Below are positions 1-13,491 of a stretch of 64,000 bases of DNA, in pieces. The position numbers and the translations under genes are program-made. This DNA comes from Amphiduros pacificus. Lineage: Eukaryota > Annelida > Polychaeta > Phyllodocida > Hesionidae. Location of the stretch: NCBI GenBank assembly GCA_949316495.1, contig OX439005.1, forward strand, positions 43,088,682-43,152,681, in the 5' to 3' direction. The notes under the pieces were generated by a model that saw only the letters and a program-made list of their open reading frames with translations, searched no databases and was not told where the DNA came from. The stretch's first letter is position 1. Each line of letters begins with the position of its first letter.

Positions 1-3000
1 TTGATATCATTTCTGGAAGTTTCTATTAAGACTTTGAAGTGAACCTATATCAGTTTAAGGATTATCTTTCTGGCTCTGAAAACATTTCCTTCTTCATAAC
101 TTACACATGCAGTTGGGCCTTATGTGACCGCCATTTTGTTACTGTTGGTAAATTATGCCATGAACTTTGAAACCATTGAAGGAAGCTTCAGTCACATTCC
201 ACTAGGAATAACTACATTGGGCTAATCACGAAGAGAATATGACCATTTCTTTTAGAGAGGAAATATTTTTATTTTTAACCTTTATTGTGATTCTATGTTT
301 TAATCTTCCATTGAGACTGCCATACTCTGTATCTGTCAGCAAAACATAATTATTTTCTCTGCTGTCATGATTCAATGTCCATTATTATTCATACCATACC
401 CAACAAATTCACCATGCAAAACGTCAATAAATAATGTCCAACATCCATCATATTTTAGACCCTACCCTGCGAATACACTTTGCAATACATGGATAAATAA
501 GTTATTTTGCTTTTGATCTACCCTCAAGTGACTGATATTCTGCACAGAGACACAAAATTTGAACTAAGTCACAACTCTCCACTATATCATCGGACATACA
601 CTCAGCCATGTTATATGGACACATCCAAACGTCCTTATTAGGACATGGTTGCTGAGTTTATGTCCTTTCTAGGATGTATAGATGCATCCTCCACATGTTA
701 ATATGTAATGGCTGATGGGTAAGCATATTGCCTCATAATGTGCTGATCTCTGGATAACTCCTGCCTCAGGCCAAGTCTCGCCTAAGTCTCGTCATAGTCT
801 CACCACTGTCATGTGATCACACGTGACCTTGGCCAGACTTGTGATTTGGGCTATATTTATAATGGAGGTTGGTACTGCTCATGTAATGACCAGCTTTTCT
901 GAATAATCATGGCCATTTAAGGCATGTGACCAGACGCTCGGCATTACAGCATGAAGACTAGGCAGCCAGACCAATAACCACAAAGAAATCTTTTCTTTTG
1001 ACATGAAAGGCCTTAAATTTCACCACATTTCTCAATTATGCAATTTACCCTTATTTTACCTGTGATGTATGTTAAATTTTATTAAAAGATCATTGAACTG
1101 CTGTCAACTTGCCATATATAAGCATATCATGAAATCTTTTGAACATAACAGAAACTACCAGACCAGGAGAGATCTGTCCAGGAGGGGGATAATATTTTCA
1201 ATTTTAATCCAAAGGTGCCCCTAAACTTGAATGAATGTGCTCCTATGACTGACTTCTTATTAGAAAATAAAACACCATATTTTTAATTTAATGCCAATAT
1301 CATTACATCTACATAAAGATTATTCAAGATTATGACCATTTTTCTTTTGGAGTATAGATGAATTACCCTTAAACAATCAGAGATCTCTACATAGAACAAA
1401 CCCAGATGCAATCCAGCATATGCCGAGAAGATTAACCAATACTAGCAATTTTCCGCTCGCATTTCCCATTTTTCCCCAAATAAGGGGTGGCCATAAATCT
1501 GCATACAGACCACATTATTAGGAGTTGTTTCAAGATTCATCTCTATTCACATGCGGGTCACAACATGCTAGAAAGCATTGTCACCAGCCTGAGATTGGGT
1601 GTTATATCAGGTTGCGACTGATCTGCCTACAGATGGCGCTAGTGTTATGTATGATTACCCAGCATCCTTCCTGCTTAATTCTGCACCCTCCTAATCATAT
1701 ACACTCATTAGAATAAGATTCCTCTCATTGCATAGTCTTATCCCACTGAGCTAATAAAAATCCCTACATCTGGGTCATTGAACCACTAGGTCAAGCGATT
1801 CTGCAATGTTCATAATATTTTCAGGGCCTTGGCCAAATAAAAGCTTTCGATCCACTTTGGGTAGAATCTACTTTCAATGCAGAAGATATAACATATGAAA
1901 GGAAATAAAGTTGCATCTTTGTCTACTGCAACAGTTAATTAAAATCAGAGTAAAGAAATCTTTGCCAAAGCTTTCAAGACTGTTTGAACAGATTAATATT
2001 TCGCAATGTTCCAGTAACTTGACACTTGTGACTCTTAATAAAGTCCATAAGAATCAAGTTGATTGTGATTAATCAGGCTTTCTGCGGATCTAAGGAGTCC
2101 TTTGTTTGGTTTACTTGATACAGTTAATAGGAAAAAAGTGTGAGGAGTCTATGAGCATTGTGAGAGTCCCTGCGATCTCAAGTGTACCGGACGTGTTGTC
2201 CCCCTGGTAGCGAAGCCCTACATTACATCACACAGCAAGCAATACCACAAATGACCAAGTGTTCACTGAAACATGATTAATATAAACACTCATCTTACAT
2301 CAACCAATATCCAGATTCAACATCCGGTGAAATCTTCAAATAAACAACATGGTTCCTTCCGACGCAAGATATTCCTGATTGTCAAGATATTAAGTGAAAA
2401 CTCTTCTGCACCTGACATGACGCAGACATACGAAGCCAGCTGCTTTGTTTAAGGACATTCAGTACTATTAGTCCCATCCTAATCAAGGTTTAATGGGAAA
2501 TCTCTGATCAATGATTCTTAACTTTAATTTACACTTTTCCTGTGTCCCTGCTTTGTCTTGAGCTTTTACTATTAAAGAAATTTGTTCTTCAATCTTCAGA
2601 AGTAATAGTTGATTAGAAATGACAACATCTTGATCAGGTTATTTGGAAACAAATAAAAATGACAAGTTAGAAATATAATCAGTTTTTTGTTTGATTGAGA
2701 TAGAAATGTGAAAAGGTTCACAATTCAATTCCCATATTATCTCTCATCTTTACTCTTGAGAGTCAACCAAAAGACAAAACTGTGACCTTCCTCAAGGTCA
2801 GTGGCCATTGTGGTGCCATTCACGACAGGAAGTGGGTCACCGCGTCCTCCAGTCAAACTTACGGAAATCATGAGAACACGAGAGGACAAATGAGATGATT
2901 GGTCCAGAGGGTGCTGTGTGCAGGCATGTGAGATGGACTATCATATTGATATACAACTCGACAGCCTCGCCGAGGGCCACAAGAGACGCAAGATGTTGAT

Positions 3001-4370
3001 GGGTCTAAATTACACCCATATCATTTGTCCATTCAGCAAGCAGAGAGTCCTGCTGACAAACAAAGAATGCTTGGAGATCATCGCCAGGATTAATAATACC
3101 TCATAAAAATATAATACACACTGATGGATACAATAGACAAATAATCTGCCCATTATCACGGATGGTGTATCTTATGAGAAGCCCATATGTATATTAACAT
3201 ATATACACTGTTGTCTGTGCTGATATGTTTTTTACCTAACTTGTATTCTTATACAGTCCATTCTTTTGTTCTGACATTTGTCAGTAATGTACGATGCAAG
3301 ATTGTGCAATCTTTTAGATGGTAGATGGCACACCAGTTTATACTAAAAGTAAACTGTATCTGAATGTATTCAGGTCAAATAAGACTGTTTCTTTGATAAT
3401 ATAGGGGAATAAAGACCCTTAAAGGCATAGTTACAAGTCAATTCTGGTTACTTGTGGTATCTATGATAAGTTAATATAACCAGCATCTGATCCATATACG
3501 TAATGATACATATTTAAAATATTCATGCACTATTTGACGATCACAGTGACAAATATATGATAAGCATTTAATCATGAAATAATGTTTTATTCAATTTCTC
3601 AGACAGAACTTTCTGACGTCAAATATTTCTCCTGGATTATTTTCAGAAATATAAAACTCTAATTGTCATTCACCAACAGGCACCATGTTTTTTGTTTGAT
3701 TACTGTGGGAGTATATGTATTCTTCTTGATTCTTTGTACACAAAAAAACTCCTCATCTTAAAGAATACAAAGGTATCTTATAGATGAAGCAATGTGCTGG
3801 CTGGGAGCGTGAGGCCTGGCTTGTGGTAACAGGTAACCGCAGCTCATTCTGCGCAGGGCGTTGTTCTTCCTGTGTGGGTGTGTGCTTGTTTACAATGCTA
3901 CTTTATCTGTAGCATTATAGACTGCTGACAAGTAGGCCTCACCAGCACGTAACATCTGATAGAAATCCCTCTATTTATTTCGTGAACCTTAATCGCATTT
4001 TACTGAATAATTCTCTTAATAACTGGTGTGATGTCATCTGAAGATTGCTCATCTTGTAACATAAGGAGATATACACCTGAAGTGTTCAGCAGAAAGTCAA
4101 CTGAAATATAAATGAACCAGGAATGTCCTGCTCTCATATCATCATTTGATATCTTAAAAGCAAATAAGCGACCACATAGATTTAACTATAAATAGGCAGC
4201 ATAGGTATTTCTCATATCATTTATATGTCTTGATTGTCAAAACACAAATCTATTGTCGAAACTTTATTGTTGGTTGTACAACAGTTAAATAAAACAACCT
4301 CCATATAAAAATGCCACGTTGAATATTAAGAAAAAAGATAAAATACTGTACTCAAAATGTTTGAATTAAG

Positions 4371-4890
4371 TGGCTATCCAAAAAGCCAAGTTAAATATCA
4401 CTCAAAATGGTGAAGTTGAGTATCTTTCAAAATGGTCAAGTTGAGTATCTTTCAAAATGGTCAAGTTGAATATCACTCAAAATGGACAAGTTGAGTATCA
4501 CTCAAAATGGTCAAGTTGAGTATTTTCTGGAAGTCAGCAACCTCATAGATTTAACCCTCAAAACAGTTGAGCTAAGTGGCACACAAATAGCCAAGTTAAA
4601 TATCATTCACAGTGGTGAAAACATCTGTCAAAATGGTAAATAATGAGTATCTTTCAAAACGATCAACTTAAATATCACTCAAATGGTCAAGTTGAATATC
4701 ATTCAAAATGGTCAAGTTGAATATCATTCAAAATGGTCAAGTTGAATATCATTCAAAATAGTCAAGTTGAATATCTTTCAAAATTATCAACTTGAATAAC
4801 ACTCAAAATGGTTGAATATCATTCAAAATGGTCAAGTTGAATATCACTCAAAATGGTCAAGTTGAATATCATTCAAAACAGTTGAACATT
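4371..4890. repeat. Minisatellite, 25-bp unit
   Basis: Degenerate tandem copies of CAAAATGGTCAAGTTGAATA plus TCATT, about 20 copies, the best conserved between 4675 and 4870. Units vary between GAGTATC and GAATATC and are interrupted by partly unrelated stretches near 4530-4620. Confidence 0.85.
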
Positions 4891-6285
4891 ATTTTATGTT
4901 TCACTCTGTCTGAAATTCAAAGAGCTCAGATGAATTTTACTGAATGAAAATCAACTTAAGCAATTAAATACCATAAAAACATTAAAATAAATTTTGCAGT
5001 TCCAAATTGTTCTATTTCACACAAATATTCTGTAAATTCAGAAGACAAAACAAACTGAGGCAGATTTCATCAGTAACCTTTGTATTATATAGATCAGGCA
5101 TGACTTAACAAAACATGTCAAAAGACAGAGATCTGGTTCCAAAGTCAACACAATCACAGGCCACGAGTGAAAAGTCTTCCTAGATTTGTCTGTTTTATCT
5201 GTGCAGTGGCAATAAAGCGAGCCCTGAAATCTTCTACCTGTGATTCAGGAGGACAAGACGCCATGGCCCTAGTTGGCCTTCAATTTTGTGTCAGCGAATA
5301 CAACACCCCGGAGTGTAATGCAGTAAGACTCCAGGGATACCAACCTGTGACCTGAATTCAAATCTGACAAAATCTACAATGAAATACAGGTCTCTTATGC
5401 CACTGCATATTCCCTGCTTTATTTGCTGCGGCACATCTTGAATCTGGTCACTTTATCCGATCCATCTTAGTCAATCTGGTCTGAGGCCCCGTCTCAACCT
5501 GTTCCCCACATTATGACCTGTCACCTCTCTTGTATATGCTGAATTATTTACACTGCATCTCCCAGGCAATGTCCAACCCAGTCTTATGTACCACAGATTA
5601 TCACAGAATCTGACTACATTGATTAAATGACTACCATACATTTTGTGATGTTCAACTTTCAAAGGATTTTTTTCTTTATGAATATGAAATATATGTGCAA
5701 TATATTATATGAATTAAGTTACAATGTACATGGACATGAGCTATCTGCAGACAAAGTGATAAGAATAGAGCTGATCTCAGCCATGTGTGTACACATAGTC
5801 TTACCCTATACATACTAAAGGCATGAAAACTCTTGCTCCACATTTCAAACAAATTACCTTTGACATTCATACAATATTTCTTTCATGAAGATAACATTTG
5901 TGTTCCAAGAGAAATGAGAAAAAGTCTATGATTGATTGGTGGAATGCCCTATAAATAAGGTTATTCCCAAGAAAGTTTAAAATATTGTGCCCCTTGTTGT
6001 TCAATTGCCCATAATATTTGTAAAGCATAAAAGGCATTGTCATATCCAACAAGGCACAGGACTAAAGGAGTAATCTGTGGGCCACCTCCGATTCCCTCAG
6101 ACCTTTCTGATTTTCTAAAGTAGATTTTGAAACACTGAATATAAGGATTGGATGGTACAGAACATAAATGTGCATACCTTGAGGTCATGAAAGTATAATT
6201 ACCAACTTTATATATAGATTAAAAATGTTCTCATCCAAGATTGTGATTTCAGCTTTCATCCCTTTTCTTTTATGACGGAGGAGAG

Positions 6286-6289
<4 letters not shown>

Positions 6290-6367
<78 letters not shown>
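6290..6367. repeat. (AAT)n microsatellite
   Basis: About 26 uninterrupted AAT/TAA triplets between GAGAGACATT and AAAGGTTTTATTCGC. Confidence 0.98.
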
Positions 6368-6369
<2 letters not shown>

Positions 6370-7248
6370 GGTTTTATTCGCAGCAACTTTACAAGTTGAA
6401 TTGTATATAAAAGGTATCTTGAGTGCACATTAAAACAGGATATAAATGACTAGAGTGAAAAGTAAAATCATTGACTAGAATACTTTAGGATCACATTCAT
6501 ATACATACATCTGGTTTAAAAACAATTACTGGAAATTGTATAGGCAATATGGTATGAAGCTGTTTTTGTATCTATTAGTCTTACATCGAGGCATTTCATA
6601 TTTTTTGGCATTTCTAAGTGAATGTTTACAGTCATAGTACTTTGTTCCGGACATTGCATTGATCAAACAATTTCGGCACTATCTTAGCATTTGAGATTCC
6701 CAATGTGTAGAGTTGTACTTCTATTCATAAAAATAGACCTTGCTAAAAGTAATCAAATTTACAATCATGTGTATATTTTGATCATAGCAATAAATATATC
6801 TATACATACTCTATGTAATTATGATAAATTAATTGGGAAATTATTTCCTGATCAATAACAAATCATAATAAAAATAAAATAAAAACATACTTATTATATA
6901 AAATAGGCATACTTTATACTGCTAATTCAAAGGACTATCTCCTCATTTAATTTGCACATTGTCACTTTGACAACAAATGCTGCAGATCTTTCCTCTGTCA
7001 TATTATAATGATTCATTAACAAATGGTGTGCGATTCAAATATGCACTCCAAATTGTGATTAATATCATACCCAAAAAATGATATGAACAAAATACGTCTG
7101 GTGAGCCTGGTTAAATGAGAACCATTGTGTCCTGTCCTCAGTTTTGTTTTATTCATTGTAAATTATATGCATTTGTCACACTCCATGAGGCATTTATGGT
7201 AAAGGCAATATGAGATAACAGTTAATACAAAGAAGACTCAGAGTGTCT

Positions 7249-7377
<129 letters not shown>

Positions 7378-7389
7378 GAACTTGCTTAC

Positions 7390-7523
7390 TTTTTCACTGG
7401 TATTTTTCCATCTGTACTGAGCACCAAGGACAGCTTTGTGTAGCATTTCTCCAGGAACTCCAGAGGACTGGCATTGAGTCGGAGTAAATTTGTAGCATAC
7501 TGGAAAAGCTCCCTCGTCCATTC
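7390..7523 (-). CDS. PLCB1: Phospholipase C beta (PLCB1-type), internal exon, first part of EF-hand region
   Basis: A 134-nt exon: 44 complete codons plus two bases (ends in phase 2). It has no ATG in its true frame. It reads [20 protein letters not shown], then [15 protein letters not shown], then STDGKIPVK. The acceptor is CTTCTGTTCACAG/GAA and the donor AAAAA/GTAAGCAAG. Human PLCB1, from memory, reads [45 protein letters not shown]; about 25 of 44 residues agree. The leftover AA begins the next codon, which would be N if followed by T or C, as in human. This is the start of the EF-hand-like region before the catalytic TIM barrel. The exon is squeezed between a (TA)n tract starting 15 bp past its donor and a 54-bp minisatellite starting about 100 bp before its acceptor. 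The next exon (expected to resemble IYRLFSADRKRVE) was not found to the left. Confidence 0.95.
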
Positions 7524-7624
7524 CTGTGAACAGAAGAGAAAACAATGTGAGCACACGTAGAATATCCCCCTGGTGCTGTGGCTTTGCTGGATGGTCGATT
7601 GTTAAACATGACAAGAATAAACAC

Positions 7625-8330
7625 ACAGCCTGAGATATAATCTGCATTTGTTGGGTACCTTGATGTAAATAGACACTCAACCTGAAATAATAGCTGCCTT
7701 TATTAAGTATCATGAAGTAAATATAGACACTCAGCCTGAAACAATAGCTGCCTTTATTAAGTACCATGATGTAAATATAGACACTCAACCTGAAACAATA
7801 GCTGCCTTTATTAAGTATCAAGAAGTAAATATAGACACTCAGCCTGAAACAATAGCTGCCTTTATTAAGTATCAAGAAGTAAATATAGACACTCAGCCTG
7901 AAACAATAGCTGCCTTTATTAAGTATCAAGAAGTAAATATAGACACTCAGCCTGAAACAATAGCTGCCTTTATTAAGTATCAAGAAGTAAATATAGACAC
8001 TCAGCCTGAAACAATAGCTGCCTTTATTAAGTACCATGATGTAAATATAGACACTCAACCTGAAACAATAGCTGCCTTTATTAAGTATCATGATGTAAAT
8101 AGACACACAGCCTGAGACAATAGCTGCCTTTATTAAGTATCATGAAGTAAATATAGACACTCAGCCTGAGACAATAGCTGCCTTTATTAAGTATCATGAA
8201 GTAAATATAGACACTCAGCCTGAGACAAAATCTGCCTTTATTAAGTACCATGATGTAAATAGACACACAGCCTGAGACAAAATCTGTTTTATCAAGTACC
8301 ATAATGTAAATAAACATTTAGTCTGAGAAA
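7625..8330. repeat. Minisatellite, 54-bp unit
   Basis: About 13 copies of a 54-bp unit containing GTAAATATAGACACTCAGCC then TGAAACAATAGCTGCCTTTA. Outer copies are more diverged than the central ones (7830-8030), which are nearly identical. 54 is a multiple of three, which explains the long minus-strand open frame with an 18-residue period; it is not a gene. The array begins about 100 bp upstream of the acceptor of the exon at 7523. Confidence 0.95.
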
Positions 8331-8873
8331 AAGTATGTATTTATCTTACCAAACTGAAAAAAAACCTACAGAATGTATTTTTATGAACCTTGAAAATTTA
8401 TGAACTAACATTACAATATTTAACATAAATCATTATCTATATAACAAAAAATGATTATATTACATATCAGAGGTAAGTAGTATTTTTGAGAGGCATGAAT
8501 AGAGTCTGCACGGGAGGTGCTTTGGGAACGGAATCTGCTATTACATCAAATAGTTTGAAAATAAGCCGGCTGTGTCAGAGACATTGATTTTCAGTTGTGA
8601 TCAAATAACAGCCAACCTTCAAGCCTGATTGTGATTGGGATGAATTGAAATAAAAGCGCTAAACGAGCTGTCAGATCAAATTAAATGCCTTTTGTGATCC
8701 TGGAACACACCACTGGTCTCTGTTGAAATCTGACATGTTTGGGGGCCTAGGAACTTTACAAAGGAACCCTACTTTATTGCCAGAAACTGCCGAGTCAAGC
8801 TAATCCAGTTCACTGCTTAACTGCATATCGTTTATGTGTGTAAGGCATTAATAAGTGTCCTGTTCCTGTCAGG

Positions 8874-9170
8874 TTATTTGTTTGTTTGTTTGTGGGTTCA
8901 CATCACTTTCAACATTATAGCAGTTATTTCCAGAAGAGACCTATAAATAGTGCTGCCTCAGTGAATTGTCAAGTCACAGGTCCTTGACGTGACAACCCAC
9001 CAAGTCAAAGGACAAAAGGCTAACTGCCCATTCATGCACTAGCCTCAGCTCTTTGGAGAAATTGTAACATGAATGCAATCTTTGCAAGGCAGGGAATAGA
9101 ACCCATGACCACAGAGGAACTGGTGCTAATTTACTTGCACTCTTACCAACTGTGCCACAGACTGCAGCTA
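8874..9170 (-). mobile_element. tRNA-derived SINE
   Basis: On the minus strand from about 9168 the sequence reads TGTGGCACAGTTGGTAAGAG, matching a pol III A box (TGGCNNAGTTGGTNAGAG). A B-box-like GGGTTCTATTCCC follows about 45 bp later. About 200 bp of unrelated body follow, then a 3' tail of AACA repeats (seen as TTTGTTTGTTTGTTTG on the plus strand near 8878-8893). The A-to-B spacing and simple tail are typical of SINEs. No target duplication was clear. The open frames over it are not genes. Confidence 0.7.
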
Positions 9171-9487
9171 CTTGCTCCACGGAGTAAAAGTTATAAATGT
9201 ACAATAAGTTTTTTACTTCATCGTCCCAGCCAAATGCCACGAACATATATCTGCAGGAACAGAAAAGGGGACGATTTATAGTAATTCATAACTAATATAA
9301 TGTCATAATCTTGCAATAGGAACTGTCATAGATTCATTTATTCATTCAAGCCAAGTTATGACATCACAATGGCTGGGTTACCAATTAGCTTTTTTTAATT
9401 CTCGGGAATAGATACAGTTTAGGGTCAACAGACACACTAGGACAGCATGGCCACAGAATAGGGAACCAAAAGTACATACCATGTCAC

Positions 9488-9600
9488 AGATTGTGGATAG
9501 CAATCACAGATTAGGGATGGCAATCACAGATTAGGGATGGCAATCACAGATCAGGGATGGCAATCACTAATTAGGGATGGCAATCACAGTTTAGGGATTG
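9488..9600. repeat. Short minisatellite, 20-bp unit
   Basis: About six copies of ATTAGGGATGGCAATCACAG with single-base variants. Confidence 0.9.
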
Positions 9601-11230
9601 TGCTTAGATTATTGCATTTTATGTATATTTATCTTGCACATGGTCATATCGTGTATATGGTCAATGAATATCTGAAATGAATTCAGCAAAATTGTCTTTC
9701 TCTGAACAAAAGAGACAGATTTTTACATCATATGTGACATCATACATTTACAAAAACGTGACAGATTTTAATATTAAATGCCTGCAGCCAAGTTATTTCC
9801 GTCAAGTATCTGTTTTTGTCAAAATTAGCCCCTTCTTATCCAAGTTTTAATAACTCAATCATGTCTCCGGCAACATAATTAAGAAAGAACGCCGCCTACT
9901 TTTTTGTTTACAGAGGGACAAATGGCTGGCTTATTAAAACTGGTAATTGCCAAATGAGGCAATGCAGAAAATGGGAAAAAACTACAATTTGTCCCAGACA
10001 AGACAGGGCTTGTTTACGACAGGCAATGCAAATTATGGCAGTCAAAATCACTTAAACATGCAAAATTATACCAGCATCAGCACAGTGAGAGATATCATCG
10101 TCAAATATCTTGTTCTTTATAAATCAATTCAAAGATTTAAGATCAAATGAATGGATCCCCTTCTGATGTGCTTTGGTGTATTGAGAGAGGAGTGTGAGAT
10201 TTCATTTACTTGGAGCCACATACATACACTGCTGACAAATTAATTTCAGAATAAAAAATAAAATGTACAGTGGGGGAAATTAATGTTTGTGCAAATGTTT
10301 ACCCAAAAATGTACAAAGCATAATCATTGATTTTTTTGTAATATAATTTAAAATCTGACAGATTTATATCTGTTTCATCTCCGGCGATATTGGATATCAT
10401 TTACATTTGATTGCAAACAGACATGAGTTGTTTTGTGGTTAACATGATATCTGTGTTTTTTATTAATTCTGTTCTGTACAGTGTAAACATCATTCCTGCA
10501 CTTGAGTTTTAATTTGCCATGTTTCCTCTCAGACATCTAAAATTTAATTACCTTGTCTCAAAGTATGCATATTTCTAAATCATCCTATTGTGGACCGGTT
10601 TTTACATCAAAACAAATATAAAACATCTCATTGAATGGTACCTTCTGATGTACAAAAAAGTTCCAGAACAAATAAAAACTTTAATTGCAAATCATTATCT
10701 CCGTTCACACTGTCCACCAGAGGCACACGCAAACTATTACCTCTGGCCAACCCAGATTAGTATTCATCCGGTCCTACTTTTACTGGCCATGTGCTCAAGA
10801 ACTGTCATTGTGTTGTAAATGTGATTGGCATGTTAACATCTCTTAATATCAAATATGAAGTTGCCTTGAGATGCATTAGAGTTCATTTCTTAACATCTGA
10901 ACATTTTGTGTTGGTTAGTTTAACCAAAAGTATAACAGATTAAAAGAATTCAAATTATAAACAAAGCGGCCATCATTGTTGTGGTTCCACCTTATCACAC
11001 TCCTAGAAAATGGCTCCTCCGATTGAGAAAGTAGTTCCAAGTTTTATTTCACTTAATAGTTGTTTCTATAGGCACAAACTTTTGTATTTAGGGTGAAATA
11101 TAACATATTTTACCAATCTGAGTACAATCTAAGAAATAAAAATAAGTAAGACGGACAGTTGCATGAAAATTGGTGGATGTGCTGAGCCAGCACCAAAAGG
11201 CACCTTGTACAGAGGTGATAGGTTCACCAA

Positions 11231-11249
11231 GTCGCCCTCTGGTGGAGTT
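11231..11249 (+). promoter_or_regulatory. CTCF-like motif, paired with 19256
   Basis: GTCGCCCTCTGGTGGAGTT fits the CTCF core GCGCCCTCTGGTGGC well. The same 19 bases occur at 19256-19274, so a dispersed repeat fragment is an alternative explanation. Confidence 0.35.
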
Positions 11250-11286
11250 TGATCTCCGTTTAGTGAGTAGCAATATGGTGGCAATT

Positions 11287-11520
11287 TGCAGACCGTTTGC
11301 TGCTGCCCTGGTCTGTTTGCTGCTACCCTAGTCTGTTTGCTGCTGCCCTGGTCTGTTTGCTGCTGCCCTGGTCTGTTTGCTGCTGCCCTGGTCTGTTTGC
11401 GGCTGCCCTGGTCTGTATGCTGCTGCCCTGCTCAGTTTGCTGATGTCCTGTTCAGTTTGCGGCTGCCCTGGTCTGTATGCTGCTGCCCTGCCCTGTTTGC
11501 TGCTGCCCTGGTCTGCTGCA
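11287..11520. repeat. Minisatellite, 20-bp unit
   Basis: About 11-12 copies of TGTTTGCTGCTGCCCTGGTC. Variants include GCGGCTGCC, GTATGC and CTCAG. It is more GC-rich than its surroundings. The plus-strand open frame over it merely translates the repeat. Confidence 0.93.
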
Positions 11521-12104
11521 GACCTGCTTTCACAACCACCCCTCCCATAGTGTCAGAGAGCACTGCATCACAAGTGCTAGGATGTTTGGTGCAATTTTAA
11601 TTCTCTCTTCCCACAAAATCAAATTCTACTAAATCTACAGCACATGAAATAAATATCATAATCTGTTAATGCTATGTATAAATCATGATATCATTTTGTT
11701 TTGTCCAGTATGGAGGAGGTACCATTGTGAGGTTAATTTATAATGAATAAATTCTAGATGTCAAATAAATGTCTTGGACTATGTTTCGTTGAGCAATACA
11801 TTCAGGGTGAATACAAGAAAAAAGTCAATGCTTTCACTACAGTGTCAGCAACAAAATCTGTGTAAGACACCATTTTGATCCTTACACCAAGAATTCTGAC
11901 ACCAATGGAATGATTCAAAGACACCTCACAAGGTCAAGCAGATTTATGTACCAGAAGCATGGTGTCTTTGCTTCTTTCGAGGCGATAATATAGTTGCTAA
12001 AGGTATCAAGCTAATTCCTACATCCTGGTCACTGCTAACAAACATGGTGGACACAGGAACGGATAAGTTGGTCGGAAACCTGCATGAATAATGGATATTT
12101 CTGT

Positions 12105-12370
12105 AGCTAATTGCGCGGCTCGTCCCCGTCACAGGGATCTCCTACTTTCCGACACTCGGCACTCGCAAATTCTCTTCATTATCGTGCGAGTGTCAGAGCT
12201 TGTTTGGACACTCGCTTGTCCCCAAAGAAACTGTCGTCACCATCTTTAGACGCCAGTGCCAATAACGCCACCATGCCACCCCCTGCATCCTGAGACTGGC
12301 GACAGTTATGCGTGAGGCACTCCTATCTTTTATCGCCAGGACTTCCGGCCTAAGCTCTTGTCCCCACAAT
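12105..12370. other. CpG-containing patch, possible regulatory element
   Basis: Over about 265 bp the sequence changes from the AT-rich, CpG-poor background to one with many CpGs (GCGCGGCTCGTCC, TTCCGACACTCGGCACTCGC, TATCGTGCGAGTGTC, TTCCGGCC). No coding signal is convincing; the short frames on both strands overlap. This could be an intronic promoter or enhancer, or a decayed transposon end. Confidence 0.35.
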
Positions 12371-13350
12371 TTGTCCAATGTACTGTTGCATTAAACAACT
12401 CTCTTGAACTGCTCTGAAGTTTTACCAATGTGTGAGCAGGATCAACAATTCGGAAATTTTGATGTGTTTAGAGTAAATAAATTAAGACCATTTCTCGTGT
12501 CGTGTTGTTTGTCATTTGAAAATAATCAAATTACAGGTTTAAGTACATGCTTGAGAAAACAACAATCATAAAATGTCATCTTTTATGTCAAATTTGCCAG
12601 AGTGCAGAGAAAGGCAAAATTCTATCGCAATAATTTTAAGTCCAATATCCCAACAAGGAAGATCCATTTGAATATATTCATATCTCATCAATTAATTATA
12701 CACCTCTTGCTGATGAATTTTCATAAAAATGTGTTTATTTTGGATGAGACATTCGGAGGACATAAGTGACGGCATATTTTGCTCCTGGAGAGATAGTTAA
12801 GCTTACAAATCTAATTGTCACAGAATCCAACCCACCAGGTCCAAGATCAAAGGAAATCATGTCCTTAATGAAAATCTAAAGCCTTTCACACCAATGTCAG
12901 AGAGGAGAATTTAATTGCTGGTGTCAAATTTACATGTGATTTGGGTGAAAGATTAGATTTGTTTATAACAGCATCTTGAAAAAAAATCAAATCAATACGG
13001 TTTTATGCAAGAATGAGAAGATAAAGATTTTTTAAAAGATTAAGATTTTTGACATGGAATGAAACAATTGTGTCAAGAAGGTTTCCTCATGATTTGAGAT
13101 GTTTAATGTTCATGGTAGGAGAGATCAATAACAATTGAGCAGACAAATTTGGTTAATCTATCATTCCTGTCAAAGTTATGCAAATAATGGCATCTTTATT
13201 AATATAAAGACAAAGATCAGTAAACACAAGGCCCTGAAAAATAGGACTTCTTTTCACAAAAAACATGATATAAATGCTGAAAATAAATGGAAGTAAATCA
13301 AATATATACACTTCAACCAATAAAGATTTATGTATGTAATTTGTACTCAC

Positions 13351-13491
13351 TCTTGCAACATCACGAGAGTTAGCAGCAAAATTGACGAAGTTGATGTTTG
13401 TCATATCTGTGCCATATGCAATCGTTATCATTTTGTCCTCCAGGGGGACATCCGGTACACCCATCGTAACTGTGTCTCTTAATTTTCCATC
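13351..13491 (-). CDS. PLCB1: Phospholipase C beta (PLCB1-type), internal exon, PH to EF-hand linker
   Basis: A 141-nt exon of 47 codons, phase 0 at both ends. It starts DGKLRDTVTMGVPDV, continues PLEDKMITIAYGTDMTN and ends FAANSRDVAR. The acceptor is TTTGTACTTTCAG/GAT and the donor AGA/GTGAGTAC. It aligns without gaps to human PLCB1 as I remember it: [39 protein letters not shown]. The shared core is KLR, the M-I-T-x-x-Y-G-x-D block and N-I. The preceding exon ends VPK, giving PK-DGKLR against human PK-DPKLR, and the next starts EWT, giving VAR-EWT against VAK-EWT. Both junctions thus fall where the family predicts. The ATG-started open frame here runs past the donor into intron, so exon ends were set by splice sites. 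No stop or frameshift interrupts it. Confidence 0.93.

Larger units (their letters stand above)
7524..13350 (-). other. 5.8-kb intron of the PLC beta gene
   Basis: Phase-0 intron between the exons ending VAR and starting EWT, with GTGAGT at its 5' end and TTCACAG at its 3' end. It contains the 54-bp minisatellite near the acceptor, a tRNA-derived SINE, a 20-bp array at 9488-9600, another 20-bp array at 11287-11520, and a CpG-containing patch at 12105-12370. The stretches 8331-8873, 9601-11286 and 12380-13350 show nothing recognisable. Confidence 0.85.

Noticed and set aside
5167-5355. 62-residue plus-strand frame that looks protein-like at first sight
   Set aside because: No family resemblance and no exon borders. 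I also checked it as a possible tRNA-like element and found no A and B boxes.
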